Assembly (NCBI GenBank): GCA_949282555.1
Contig: CASDPK010000014.1
Coordinates: 1 to 54,225 of the forward strand
DNA from: an uncultured Lentisphaeraceae bacterium
GTDB taxonomy: Bacteria > Verrucomicrobiota > Kiritimatiellia > RFP12 > DVOR01
Direction: 5' to 3'
DNA length: 54,225 nucleotides
The translations under genes were made by a program, and so were the position numbers. Positions 26,763 through 34,986 of the stretch are shown here, piece by piece (the stretch's first letter is position 1; every line of letters begins with the position of its first letter). Under the pieces are notes generated by a model. That model had not been told where the DNA came from. It searched no databases and was given only the letters and a program-made list of their open reading frames with translations.

Positions 26763-27285
26763 GGACAAACTCCTTCGTCGGCGGGGGCGGCCCCCCGGGG
26801 GAAACGGTTGCGGAAGCGGCGTCCGACCCGGCGTAACCTTCGGCCAAACGCTTGCGCAGCGTGGCACAACGGCGGGTCTCGGTCAGTTCCCGCGTCAGCA
26901 CGGCCAGCCGCTCCACCAAAATGTCGTCTATCACGTGCTCCACGCGGCACGCCGTCGCGGAGGCGACCTCCGGCTCCAGCAACAACACATTCCGCAGGAA
27001 AGCCGAAAGGGTGCGATGCCGGCGGATCACCCGCGCGGCGGCGCGTTCGCCCAGCTCGGTGAGGGTGACGGGATAATTCGTGTCGTAGTTGATGTAGCCA
27101 TGCTTCCGGAGCACACCCAGCGCATTCGTCACCGAAGGCATCTTCACCTTCAGGCGTTTGGCGATGTCGCTGGTGTGGGCATGGCCGTGCTCGGTGTCAT
27201 CGATAAGCTGCTTGATGGCCTCGAGGTAATCCTCCAGGCTCGCCGTCAGCTCGAAAGGTTTTTTCTCTGAATCGTCCATGGTCAC
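26752..27285 (-). CDS. DtxR/MntR family metal-dependent transcription regulator
   Basis: 177 residues from the GTG at 27285, or 175 from the ATG at 27279. The N-terminal winged helix is clear (SLEDYLEAIKQLI, TSDIAKRLKVKMPSVTNALGVLRKHGYINY, residues about 16-70). The dimerisation/metal region follows, with RRHRTLSAFLRNVL and ATACRVEHVIDD, which provide the Cys-x-x-Glu-His ligands of DtxR/IdeR-type sites. The C-terminus is a short Pro-rich tail without the SH3-like domain, as in MntR-type proteins. It would repress or activate metal-uptake genes when Mn or Fe is bound. A TATACT at 27303-27308 is its likely -10. Confidence 0.9.
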   Translation of the reverse strand: MTMDDSEKKPFELTASLEDYLEAIKQLIDDTEHGHAHTSDIAKRLKVKMPSVTNALGVLRKHGYINYDTNYPVTLTELGERAAARVIRRHRTLSAFLRNVLLLEPEVASATACRVEHVIDDILVERLAVLTRELTETRRCATLRKRLAEGYAGSDAASATVSPGGPPPPTKEFVHDA

Positions 27286-27302
27286 GCGTTCCGCACGCCG
27301 TT

Positions 27303-27308
27303 AGTATA
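27303..27308 (-). promoter_or_regulatory. -10 TATACT of dtxR operon
   Basis: TATACT on the minus strand, 17 nt before the GTG and 23 nt before the ATG of the regulator gene. No clear Shine-Dalgarno is visible. It separates this operon from the upstream yhcH-nadK pair. Confidence 0.45.
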
Positions 27309-27343
27309 CCATAAGTCTTGGGCTCTTCCGCTCCCACGATGCG

Positions 27344-28228
27344 TCAGCGCGTGAATCCCGCCCCCCAGCCCAGCTTCCGGGAAAGGGGCGCGTAGGGATT
27401 GTGGCCCTCGGGAACGAGCAGGCGGATGGCCCGCGGGGAAAGCCCCACGCACACATGATCCCCGGGCGCAAGAAGCCCGACGCGCTGGCCATCGGCATAG
27501 ATGGCGGCGGGGCGCTCGTCGTCCTCCAAGCAAACGTCCACCCGGGAGGCGTCGGGGATGACAAGGGGGCGCGCACTGAGCGCGTGGGGCGCAATGACGC
27601 TCAACGTGATGGTCTTGGCCGAAGGCATCACCACCGGCCCGCCGACGGACAGGGAATACGCCGTGCTGCCGGTGGGCGTGGCCAAAATCAGCCCATCGCA
27701 GAGCCAACGCGCCACGGGAAACCCATCCACCGAAACCCTCAGCGCGAAGGCCCGCCCACTCTCGGCACGGGAGACCACCACATCGTTGAGCGCGTCCGGC
27801 AACGCCGCGACGGGCGTCCCCGACGCAAGGATCGTCTCCGAGGACAGCGCCGTGCGCAACTCCTCGGCATAACGCCCCTCGGCCAACGCCCGCAACGCCC
27901 GGGCAAAGCCCTCCTCGTTCACGGCCGTGAGGTAACCCAATCGGCCGACATTGAAGCCGATCAACGGGAGCGGCGCACCTTGAAGCGCACGCACCGCCCC
28001 CAACAGGGAGCCGTCGCCCCCCAAAGAGATCACGCCCTGCGCCCCGGCCTCGGCGAAAGCGGGCGCCGCGCAAGGCTCCAGCACGCCGCCCCCCAAGTCG
28101 GCAAGTTCGGGCGGGGCAAGGAGCGCGACGCCCGTCTCGCGGGCCGCGCGCAACAACACCTCCAGCCCCTCACGGGCACGGGGCCGCGTGAGGTTGACCA
28201 GCAGACCGAGGCGGACAAGCGGCGTCAC
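27344..28228 (-). CDS. nadK: NAD kinase
   Basis: 294 residues, usual size. The phosphate-binding GGDGS is at residues 70-74. GFNVGRLGYLT, ALNDVVVSRAESGR and the Gly-rich ATPTGSTAYSLSVGGPVV (about 180-197) are the family motifs. SARPLVIPD and EGHNPYAPLSRKLGW close the protein. It phosphorylates NAD to NADP with ATP in the cytoplasm. Its ATG overlaps the stop of the upstream YhcH gene (ATGA), so the two are coupled. Confidence 0.95.
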   Translation of the reverse strand: MTPLVRLGLLVNLTRPRAREGLEVLLRAARETGVALLAPPELADLGGGVLEPCAAPAFAEAGAQGVISLGGDGSLLGAVRALQGAPLPLIGFNVGRLGYLTAVNEEGFARALRALAEGRYAEELRTALSSETILASGTPVAALPDALNDVVVSRAESGRAFALRVSVDGFPVARWLCDGLILATPTGSTAYSLSVGGPVVMPSAKTITLSVIAPHALSARPLVIPDASRVDVCLEDDERPAAIYADGQRVGLLAPGDHVCVGLSPRAIRLLVPEGHNPYAPLSRKLGWGAGFTR

Positions 28229-28689
28229 AGCAACACTTTGACGATGACTTTCCGCACGCGCGTGGCGGCGGGCGTGCGCTGACCGGGCGCGTGCGCATCC
28301 TGCGGGAACAGCACGAAGAACCCACGCTCCGGGAACGGCACGGCCGTGCCCTCGCCGGCCACAAAGCCAATGTCGCCATCCTCATCGTAGGGCTTGGTAA
28401 CGGCCAGCGCGTCCGTCAGCGGACGCCACCCGATGGCCTCATTGCCCTCGAAGAGGAACTGGATGTCGGCATAGCGGCGATGAAACTCCAACGGGCAATC
28501 CTTGGGGTCGCGGGTGTCGTATTCCTGCACGTTGGCGAACAGCGTCTCCGTGCCGTCGGGAGCCGTTTCAATCACATGGTGCCCAACGGGGAGTTGCGCG
28601 TTGGCGGGGTCGCGAAGCCAAGCGAAAGCCTTGGCGAAACGGGGGCCGAGATCAAGAAGATCGGCATGGTCAAGCGTATCGACAATCAT
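28225..28689 (-). CDS. YhcH/YjgK/YiaL family protein (DUF386)
   Basis: 154 residues from the ATG at 28689, preceded by AAAGGA. The cupin-like family pattern is visible: GHHVIET, VQEYDTRDPKDCPLEFHRRYADIQFLFEGNEAIGW and PYDEDGDIGF, then VLFPQDAHAPGQ with metal-binding His/Asp/Glu positions. Relatives accompany sialic acid or sugar-acid catabolism, and some act as anomerases; the substrate here is unknown. It is the first gene of a two-gene unit with nadK. A 17-nt palindrome overlaps its promoter, so it is probably regulated by a dimeric repressor. Confidence 0.88.
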   Translation of the reverse strand: MIVDTLDHADLLDLGPRFAKAFAWLRDPANAQLPVGHHVIETAPDGTETLFANVQEYDTRDPKDCPLEFHRRYADIQFLFEGNEAIGWRPLTDALAVTKPYDEDGDIGFVAGEGTAVPFPERGFFVLFPQDAHAPGQRTPAATRVRKVIVKVLL

Positions 28690-28705
28690 GGCACGTCCTT
28701 TCGTA

Positions 28706-28725
28706 CATGTTTCCGAAACATGATA
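28706..28725 (-). promoter_or_regulatory. Palindromic operator over -10 of yhcH-nadK
   Basis: CATGTTTCCGAAACATG (28706-28722) is a perfect 8-bp inverted repeat about a central base. It overlaps the -10 TATCAT (28725-28720, preceded by TTGTGC) and the predicted transcription start, a classic repressor position. Confidence 0.6.
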
Positions 28726-28776
28726 GCACAACCGCCGCCCCCCATTTCACGCGCCGAACCTCCCGCGCCCCTTTTC

Positions 28777-29547
28777 TCAACAGGATTTTTGATAGCGGCC
28801 GGGGGAAACGAATCGAAGGACGCCACGATCCCGCAAGACTTGCAACTGTTGCCGGATCTTGTCCCGGATGTGATTGTTCTCGGGATGTTTCATCGCGAGC
28901 GCCTCCTCAAAGGCGTACATCTCTGACAGCGTGAACGTGGGCGTTGGGATCGCATTGACGCATTGAAGCACATCCAACAGCCACCCTCTGGAGGACAAAC
29001 GCTGAACATGAAGGCGATCGGCCTGTCGGACATGGGCCAAAACGGCTTCTTTGGGACAAACCTGCCCCTCCGACACAATGCCGATGCGGCCTTGAAGCGG
29101 GATCTTCCTCAACAAAATATTGGAGCCGACCCATCCTTGCCGCCGCGCAGAAGGCGGAAGCGGCGCCCGCCGTTCGATCATCTCCGGCGTGAGGAAAAAC
29201 TTGGGCACGAAACACAGGCTCTCCACCCGCATCGTCTGAAGGGAATATTCCATCAGGAGAAAGTCAGGGCTGTCTTTAGCCTGAATGCGCTGGAGCAACG
29301 CCGCATAGGCACCATCCACAACGCGCGTCCCAAATTTCCCATTGTGGCTTTTGAGTTCAAACTGGCTTTGGCACTCCGAACAAAAGAAGTCCGCCGCCGC
29401 GGCATTGTTGGGGAACTTATGAAGCACAGGCGCACCGCATCTGGGGCAAAACAACTGCCGCTCCACCCACGACTCCGTGAGCCGACGGGCGATTTGCGAC
29501 GGGCTCTTGTACCCTTGGGCAGCCGTAGCGTCAAAAGAGAGGTTCAT
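28777..29547 (-). CDS. dpnI: DpnI-like restriction endonuclease
   Basis: 256 residues from the second of two adjacent Met codons; this start aligns the protein end to end with DpnI (254 residues). The zinc site C-P-R-C plus C-S-E-C is kept. The PD-(D/E)XK residues sit in ADFFCSECQSQFELKSHNG as D53, E64 and K66, the positions known for DpnI. DGAYAALLQRIQ, PPSARRQGWVGSNI, GRIGIV and SSRGWLLDVLQCVN continue the match. The C-terminal winged helix (NNHIRDKIRQQLQVLRDRGVLRF) is the second methyl-sensing domain. DpnI cuts GATC only when the adenine is N6-methylated, so the host should not Dam-methylate its own DNA. It stands alone, without a methyltransferase, is AT-richer than its neighbours and lies beside repeat copy C. 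This suggests horizontal acquisition. Confidence 0.92.
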   Translation of the reverse strand: MNLSFDATAAQGYKSPSQIARRLTESWVERQLFCPRCGAPVLHKFPNNAAAADFFCSECQSQFELKSHNGKFGTRVVDGAYAALLQRIQAKDSPDFLLMEYSLQTMRVESLCFVPKFFLTPEMIERRAPLPPSARRQGWVGSNILLRKIPLQGRIGIVSEGQVCPKEAVLAHVRQADRLHVQRLSSRGWLLDVLQCVNAIPTPTFTLSEMYAFEEALAMKHPENNHIRDKIRQQLQVLRDRGVLRFVSPGRYQKSC

Positions 29548-29602
29548 CATCCTAACATCACACGAAGATCATCCCCATCGAAGGGTTGTCCCTCCCCTCT
29601 GA

Positions 29603-29668
29603 GAGATATAGTGCATCTCATGTCGCGACGCGGAGTCTCTCGCCTCGGGATACACTGCATCGCGCGGG
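29603..29668 (+). repeat. 22-nt triple repeat element, copy C
   Basis: Units 29603-29624 (starting GAGATATAGTGCATCTC), 29625-29646 (GCGACGCGGAGTCTCTC) and 29647-29668 (GGGATACACTGCATCGC), each exactly 22 nt. The first unit is itself an inverted repeat, GAGAT-7 nt-ATCTC. It fills the gap between the DpnI-like gene and cdd. Confidence 0.8.
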
Positions 29669-29673
29669 GAGGG

Positions 29674-30057
29674 TCAGGCTTCAAAGGGATTGGGAAAGAG
29701 GGCGCCCAACGTTGTGGAGCGGAAGGGTTGCGAGAGTTCGAGGCTTCCCATGTGGATGGGCATCTCGGGCGGGCAGAACTCCGCCAGCACTTGGCGGCAC
29801 GCGCCGCATGGGGTCACACAACGCGGCGCCACAAGCGCCAAGGCGCGAAAGGCACGGCACCCGGCGCCAACGGCCCGGAAGACGGCGTTGCGCTCGGCGC
29901 AGACGGTGAGGCCGTAGGAGGCATTTTCCACGTTGCAGCCGGTGTAGACCTTCCCGTCCTCACCCAGCAGCGCCGCGCCAACGGTGAAGTGGGAATAGGG
30001 CGCGTAGGCCCGAGCGGCGGCATCGCGTGCGGCGGCGAGCAGGTCTTCCGGGGACAT
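29674..30057 (-). CDS. cdd: Cytidine deaminase
   Basis: 127 residues, the small homotetrameric type. It shows AYAPYSHFTVGAALL, GCNVENASYGLTVCAERNAVF (His replaced by the Cys of C-A-E, as in tetrameric enzymes) and PCGACRQVLAEFC, which supplies the remaining Zn cysteines. It deaminates cytidine and deoxycytidine for pyrimidine salvage. It is 15 nt downstream of the permease gene and is probably the last gene of the efflux operon. Confidence 0.95.
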   Translation of the reverse strand: MSPEDLLAAARDAAARAYAPYSHFTVGAALLGEDGKVYTGCNVENASYGLTVCAERNAVFRAVGAGCRAFRALALVAPRCVTPCGACRQVLAEFCPPEMPIHMGSLELSQPFRSTTLGALFPNPFEA

Positions 30058-30072
30058 CGTGGGGCTCCTTTC

Positions 30073-31437
30073 TCACTCGTGGCGGAGGGCGTCGATGGGA
30101 TTGAGGCGGCTGGCGCGCCAGGCGGGGTAGAATCCGAAGACCACGCCGATGGCCGCCGAAACGCCCGCGGAAAGCAAGATGGCGCCGATGGAGACGCTGA
30201 CGGGCCACCGGAGCACGTGGGCGATGACAAGCGAGGCGCACCGCCCCACACCAATCCCCACGATACCGCCCAACAGGCAGAGGAGGACGGATTCGGTGAG
30301 GAATTGCGTGAGGATGCGGCTGCCGCGCGCGCCAACGGACATCCGAAGGCCGATTTCGCGCGTGCGTTCGGTGACGCTCACCAGCATGATATTCATGATG
30401 CCGACGCCGCCGACCACCAGCGAGAGCAAGGCCACGATGAGCAGGAGCGACGTCATCAAGCCGCTCGTGGCCGTCATCGTCTTGAGCATCTCCGACATGT
30501 CGCGGATGATGAAGTCGTCCTCGCCCCCCTCCGGAATGCCATGGCGGCGGCGGAGCACTTGGGTGATTTGGGCGATGGCGTCGGGCACCTGCTCGGGCGT
30601 CTTGGCCGAGACGGTGATTTGGTTCACGTTGTTGAAGCGCACGGGCAAGGGATAGTTCTCCGCCTGCACGGAATCGCGCGCGGGATAGGTGGAGGCTGAC
30701 TTTGTGGGGTAGACGTCGCTCGTGTCGGAAGAGGTTTCCGAGGAGTTGCTGCTGGTGGTGGCGCCACCGCCGGAGCGGGAGAGACGGTTGCGGAGGGTCT
30801 TCCAGGGGATGATGACGGTGTCATCCTGATCCATGCCCATCATGTTGGCGCCCTTGCGGGGAAGCACGCCAATGACGCGGAAGAGGACGCTATTGAGGCG
30901 GATGTCTTTGCCCACGGGGTCTTCGCCGGGAAAGAGCTCATCGCACACCGTCTGGCCCAGCACGCAGACGCAGGCGGAGACTTCCACCTCGCGGGCGTTG
31001 AAATAACGGCCGCTCTCAGGGTCGCCCCAAGATTGCACGGTGAAATAGTTTTCGTTGCCGGAGTAGACGGTATAGGGCGTCCAGTTCCGGTTGCCGGCGA
31101 TGGCTTGGAGGCCACGGCGAGAAAGCGAGGGCGTGACCGCCTCCACGGAGGGGCATTCCTCGGCGATGGCTTGGCAATCCTCTTCCGTGAGGGTGACGGC
31201 GCCGCCGGAGCCGGAGCTGATGCCGGCCGTTCTCACCGCCCAAGGCCAGACCATCATGACGTTGGTGCCCATGTTGGAGATGGACTTCTTGATGGATTTG
31301 GAGGCGCCCGCGCCGATCTCCATCATGGTGATGACCACGGCCACGCCAATGACGATGCCCAACATCGTGAGCAGGGAGCGCAACACGTTGCGCCGCAGGG
31401 AAACGAACGCAGAGGCAAGCTGATGCAACAGAAACAT
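30073..31437 (-). CDS. MacB-type ABC transporter permease
   Basis: 454 residues. One N-terminal membrane segment (LRSLLTMLGIVIGVAVVITMM) is followed by a MacB periplasmic core domain of about 220 residues and then three membrane segments with the FtsX signature (GGVGIMNIMLVSVTERTREIGLRMSVGA). The C-terminal ASRLNPIDALRHE is also typical. A Ser/Thr/Gly-rich insert near residues 225-265 (ATTSSNSSETSSDTSD) is longer than usual and is probably a flexible periplasmic loop. It works with the adjacent ATPase and HlyD-like adaptor to export a peptide, lipid or drug by mechanotransmission. Confidence 0.92.
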   Translation of the reverse strand: MFLLHQLASAFVSLRRNVLRSLLTMLGIVIGVAVVITMMEIGAGASKSIKKSISNMGTNVMMVWPWAVRTAGISSGSGGAVTLTEEDCQAIAEECPSVEAVTPSLSRRGLQAIAGNRNWTPYTVYSGNENYFTVQSWGDPESGRYFNAREVEVSACVCVLGQTVCDELFPGEDPVGKDIRLNSVLFRVIGVLPRKGANMMGMDQDDTVIIPWKTLRNRLSRSGGGATTSSNSSETSSDTSDVYPTKSASTYPARDSVQAENYPLPVRFNNVNQITVSAKTPEQVPDAIAQITQVLRRRHGIPEGGEDDFIIRDMSEMLKTMTATSGLMTSLLLIVALLSLVVGGVGIMNIMLVSVTERTREIGLRMSVGARGSRILTQFLTESVLLCLLGGIVGIGVGRCASLVIAHVLRWPVSVSIGAILLSAGVSAAIGVVFGFYPAWRASRLNPIDALRHE

Positions 31438-31452
31438 GACAACCCTCCGCGC

Positions 31453-32169
31453 TTAGGCTCGCTCGGCGTAGGTGCCGCCGACCACGAGGCCATCTTTGAT
31501 GTGATAGGCTTCCTTCGCGAAGGCCCCAACCTCCGGGGAGTGCGTCACGAGCACGATGGTGATGCCCTCCTGCTCGTTGAGCTCTTGGAACATCCGCAAC
31601 ACCTCCTCCGACGTCTTGGAGTCCAAGTTCCCCGTCGGTTCGTCGGCGAAGAGGATCTTCGGGCGATTGACGAGCGCGCGGGCGATGGCCACGCGCTGTT
31701 GCTGGCCGCCGGACATTTGGGAGGGCTGATGCTCCATGCGGTCCTTCAGCCCCACGCGCTCCAGCAGGCTCTCGGCCCAGGCGCGTTCCTCGCGGGCAGG
31801 GCGGCGCGAGCGGGAGTATTCCAGCGGCATGAGCACATTCTTCAAGGCCGATGTGCGCGCGAGCAGGTTGAAGTTCTGGAACACAAACCCGATGCGCGCG
31901 TTGCGAAGGTCGGCACGCGCGTTCGCCGAGAGCGTCGTCACGTCCCGCCCGTCGAGCAGGTATTGCCCGCCGGTGGGCACATCCAAAAAGCCCAAGATGT
32001 TCATCAAGGTGGATTTGCCTCCGCCCGAAGGCCCCATCAGCGCCAGCAATGTGCCCTCGTGGATTTTCATGGAAATCCCCTTGAGCACCGGCACGTCCAC
32101 ATCGCCCAAGCGATAGGTCTTCCGCAGATCCTTCAGCTCAATCAAACACGTGTCCGCAGCATCTCGCAT
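31453..32169 (-). CDS. MacB-type ABC transporter ATPase
   Basis: 238 residues from the ATG at 32169 (GAGGAGGCG upstream); an earlier in-frame start would only add a spurious leader. The motifs are Walker [11 protein letters not shown]-loop FQNFNLLAR, signature [15 protein letters not shown], Walker [13 protein letters not shown] and H-loop VLVTHSPEV. This is the LolD/MacB/FtsE-like class that pairs with FtsX-type permeases. It lies 15 nt from the permease gene and 13 nt from the adaptor gene, so the three form one operon. Confidence 0.93.
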   Translation of the reverse strand: MRDAADTCLIELKDLRKTYRLGDVDVPVLKGISMKIHEGTLLALMGPSGGGKSTLMNILGFLDVPTGGQYLLDGRDVTTLSANARADLRNARIGFVFQNFNLLARTSALKNVLMPLEYSRSRRPAREERAWAESLLERVGLKDRMEHQPSQMSGGQQQRVAIARALVNRPKILFADEPTGNLDSKTSEEVLRMFQELNEQEGITIVLVTHSPEVGAFAKEAYHIKDGLVVGGTYAERA

Positions 32170-32182
32170 AACGCCTCCTCGG

Positions 32183-33451
32183 TTAGCGACGACGACGCCA
32201 TTGCGGAGGCTTAGGCATGAAGGGATTTTCGCCGGCATCGGCAGCCTGCTGAACCTCGATGGGGGTGAGCACCCCGGTGATGACCGAATCACCGACGGAA
32301 AGCTGTTCGGCGACAATCGCCGTGCGTGCGTCGTCGCTCACACCCACCTGCACCGCCATCGGCTCCGGATGCCCCTCCGTGTCCTGAACGAAAAGGAAGT
32401 CCTTCCCCTCCAGCTCCGGCGGCGTCACCCACCCCTCGGGCCGCCAATGCAACGCGGCCACCGGCACCAACAGCGAAGCCTCCGGCGACTCGGCGAGCAC
32501 AAAGCTCACGTTGGCCGTGAGGTAAGGCAAGAGCAGGCCATCAGGATTGTCGGTGGTCACCTCGACGGTGTAGGTCACAACGTTCGAGGTCATCCCCGCA
32601 TTCAGGCGAATCCGCCCCACCTTGCCCTTGAAAATCTTTTCGGGGAAGGCGTCCACGTTGAACCGCACCTCCTGCCCCACCTTGATGGAACCGATGTCGG
32701 CTTCGTTGACGGGCACCCAAATCTCAATCTTCTTGAGGTCCTTGGCCACGAGGAAGAGCGAAGGCGTGCTCATGGAAGCCGTCACCGTCTGGCCGATGTT
32801 CACGCGGCGGTCAATCACCACCCCATCCACCGTGGAAAGGATGTCGCAGTAAGAGAGGTTCCGCTCCGCCTTTTCGAGCTGAGCCTGCGCCTGGGCGATG
32901 GAAGCCTTCGCTTGCTCCACCGAGGCCCGGCCCACGTCGAGATTCGCGGCCGAAGTCTCATAGGCGCTCTGATAGGCATCGTAATCCTTCTGGGAAAGCG
33001 CATCCCCCACGCCCAGCTTCTGCGCACGCTTCCAATCGCGATCGGCCTGCCGAAGCTTTGCGGCCAACTGCACCACCTCAGCCTCCGCACTGGAAAGTTG
33101 CGCTTGGGCGGAAGAAAGGTTGGCTTTGGCGATCGTGACCTCGGCCTTGTACGTCACATCGTCGATACGCGCCAGCAACTGCCCCTTCCGCACCACCGAG
33201 CAATAGTCCACCTCCTTGCCTTCCGTATCCGTGCCGAAGGCCATGATCTGCCCGGTGATCTGCGCACCGATATCGATGAGATCCTCCGGCTCAATCGTTC
33301 CGGTGGAACGAATGGTCTGCGTCACCTGACCCTGTGTCACCTGACGCGTCTTGTACGCAATCTGTGGCACGGCCTTCGGACGCGTCAAAAACCACGCAGT
33401 CCCAGCCCCCACGAGTGCCAGGATGACCACAATCGAGAACACTTTCTTCAT
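32183..33451 (-). CDS. MacA/HlyD-type periplasmic adaptor
   Basis: 422 residues. A single N-terminal membrane anchor (VFSIVVILALVGAGTAWFL) is followed by a biotinyl-lipoyl half (TGTIEPEDLIDIGAQITGQI), a long coiled hairpin (about 110-215, rich in Ala, Glu and Gln: AKANLSSAQAQLSSAEAEVV), the returning lipoyl half (LSYCDILSTVDGVVIDRRVNIGQTV) and a beta-barrel domain. It would bridge the ABC pump to an outer-membrane channel. AAAGGAGAAGG precedes the ATG. The tRNA-Arg gene ends only 23 nt upstream, with no terminator between them. Confidence 0.92.
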   Translation of the reverse strand: MKKVFSIVVILALVGAGTAWFLTRPKAVPQIAYKTRQVTQGQVTQTIRSTGTIEPEDLIDIGAQITGQIMAFGTDTEGKEVDYCSVVRKGQLLARIDDVTYKAEVTIAKANLSSAQAQLSSAEAEVVQLAAKLRQADRDWKRAQKLGVGDALSQKDYDAYQSAYETSAANLDVGRASVEQAKASIAQAQAQLEKAERNLSYCDILSTVDGVVIDRRVNIGQTVTASMSTPSLFLVAKDLKKIEIWVPVNEADIGSIKVGQEVRFNVDAFPEKIFKGKVGRIRLNAGMTSNVVTYTVEVTTDNPDGLLLPYLTANVSFVLAESPEASLLVPVAALHWRPEGWVTPPELEGKDFLFVQDTEGHPEPMAVQVGVSDDARTAIVAEQLSVGDSVITGVLTPIEVQQAADAGENPFMPKPPQWRRRR

Positions 33452-33474
33452 GCTTGCCTTCTCCTTTCGGAAAT

Positions 33475-33550
33475 GGTCGCCCAGACAGGAATCGAACCTG
33501 CGACACGCGGTTTAGGAAACCGCTGCTCTATCCACTGAGCTACAGGGCGC
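33475..33550 (-). tRNA. tRNA-Arg (CCT anticodon)
   Basis: The minus strand folds into a complete cloverleaf of 76 nt. The D stem is GCTC/GAGC, the anticodon stem GCGGT/ACCGC encloses loop TTCCTAA (anticodon CCT, reads AGG), the variable loop is 5 nt, and the T arm is GCAGG-TTCGATT-CCTGT. The acceptor CGCCCTG/CTGGGCG has one T-T mismatch, followed by discriminator A and an encoded CCA. It is the only tRNA seen in the window. Confidence 0.95.
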
Positions 33551-33616
33551 TCTTGGAGAAGTATCCCACATTTCGGCCGAATGCGAAAGCCCGGCCCCAA
33601 GGGAAAAGTGGGGTGC

Positions 33617-33645
33617 ATTATACAATGCACAGGGGATGTGCGCAA
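33617..33645 (-). promoter_or_regulatory. Strong promoter of tRNA-Arg (and probably the efflux operon)
   Basis: On the minus strand: TTGCGC (33645-33640), 17 nt, then TATAAT (33622-33617). The -10 lies inside a 7-bp inverted repeat, GTGCATT-GTAT-AATGCAC. The predicted start is about 60 nt upstream of the mature tRNA 5' end. Between this promoter and the terminator at 33809-33837 lies about 160 nt with no recognisable gene. Confidence 0.7.
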
Positions 33646-33808
33646 CCCTTGATTCTTCCTTCCCGCCCCCACACCAACGCGCTAAACGTCCAACCGAAAC
33701 AAAAGCGTCGCCACGGCCGGGAACACACGTCGACGATGAATCCCAAAGCATTCTTCGGCAAAACTTCCGCGGTTCGTTCAGCCGTTCCCCGGTTTGTCCT
33801 CCGAGACG

Positions 33809-33837
33809 AAAAAGGCCCCGCGTTGTCGCGGGGCCTT
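33809..33837 (-). terminator. Terminator of the coiled-coil protein gene
   Basis: A perfect 10-bp stem, AGGCCCCGCG/CGCGGGGCCT, with a 4-nt loop is followed on the minus strand by TTTTT. Confidence 0.88.
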
Positions 33838-33862
33838 GAGGAAAAGAACTTGGAGGGTGTCC

Positions 33863-34975
33863 TTAGTCGAGATAGAAGACTTCGTCGCCCTTCTGGAACT
33901 CCGCCTGCTTCCAGCCGGCAAGGATGTCGCAGACGATGGTCTTGGTATCCTTGGTGAGGGTGCGGAGGCGAACCTTACCGACGATGCCGTTCTCGTCGCC
34001 GGGACGACGGACGAGGTATTCCAGCTCGGGCAGTTCGCGGTCGCCATTCTCGCCGATGAGCTCCTTGAGGGCTTCATCGGAGAGGGTGACGAGGCAGAAG
34101 TTGTACTCATTGTCCACGCGGGCGACGGTGCCCTTGACGCCGGCGGTGACATTGACCACGGCGGCGTTGCCATCCCCAGAGGTGCCCTTGCCGGTGGTGA
34201 CAATCTTCTCAAGGGTCTCCTTGAGCTTGGCGATTTCGGCCTTGGCGGTTTCGAGCTCTTCGTTGGCCTTGTCGAGGTCGGCCTGGAGGGTGGCCTTCTC
34301 TTCCTCGAGGGAGGTGATTTCGCCCTTGAGGTTGGTCACTTCGCCTTCGAGGCGGGCCTTGTCAGCCTCGAGGCCGGCGATCTGCTCTTCCTTCTCGGCG
34401 ATGGTCTTGAGGGATTCACGGCCCTGCTTCTTGACGGCATTGAGCTCGGTGATGGCAGATTCCAACTCCGTGCGCACCTTGGTGAGTTCGCCGCGGACGG
34501 TGTTCAGGCGCTTGTACTGCGCGAGGGCCTTATCCTGGATCTCCTTGAGGAGGACGTCCATGGGCGCGCCTTCCTTGACGGGGGCGCCACGGCCGTCGAG
34601 CTCGGGCTTGCCCTCGGCGTTGAGGACATAGACCTCGTCCAAATCATCCTTGCGGGCGTCGATGGAATAGCGCTTGCCGTCAATCTTCTCGAGCTCTTCC
34701 TTGTAGCTCTCCCAGAAGTCGGACTTGTCGGGCGTGATGTCGGCGGCGGCGAGGGAGACTTCGGAGATGTCGCGCGCCTCGTGGTTGGCGGCGGTGTTTT
34801 CATGCACCGGCTCCTCAGCCTCGAAGGTCTTGGCAATCGCCACCGCGAAATCGCGGAAGGATTCGTTGCGGTCAATGAGGAGATTGCGCTTGCCATAAAG
34901 GGCGGTGGCGAACCACAGCGCAACGCCATTGAGTACGAGGGTCAGGATGACCAGGATACGCAAAACAATGTTCAT
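33863..34975 (-). CDS. Membrane-anchored coiled-coil protein, unknown function
   Basis: 370 residues. One N-terminal hydrophobic segment (IVLRILVILTLVLNGVALWFA) anchors the protein. A charged region follows, then an uninterrupted heptad coiled coil from about 145 to 265 (KVRTELESAITELNAV, EEQIAGLEADKARLEGEV, LEEEKATLQADLDKANEEL). The C-terminal about 95 residues form a compact beta-rich domain (GVKGTVARVDNEYNFCLVTLSD, GIVGKVRLRTLTKDTKTIVCDIL, FQKGDEVFYLD), which recalls short SH3-like domains at the ends of similar PVC proteins. It is monocistronic with its own terminator. An inverted repeat (GGTGTTG at 34987-34993, CAACACC at 35010-35016) lies just upstream of the ATG. A cell-envelope spacer role is a guess. 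Confidence 0.75.
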   Translation of the reverse strand: MNIVLRILVILTLVLNGVALWFATALYGKRNLLIDRNESFRDFAVAIAKTFEAEEPVHENTAANHEARDISEVSLAAADITPDKSDFWESYKEELEKIDGKRYSIDARKDDLDEVYVLNAEGKPELDGRGAPVKEGAPMDVLLKEIQDKALAQYKRLNTVRGELTKVRTELESAITELNAVKKQGRESLKTIAEKEEQIAGLEADKARLEGEVTNLKGEITSLEEEKATLQADLDKANEELETAKAEIAKLKETLEKIVTTGKGTSGDGNAAVVNVTAGVKGTVARVDNEYNFCLVTLSDEALKELIGENGDRELPELEYLVRRPGDENGIVGKVRLRTLTKDTKTIVCDILAGWKQAEFQKGDEVFYLD

Positions 34976-34986
34976 GTCTATTCCTC

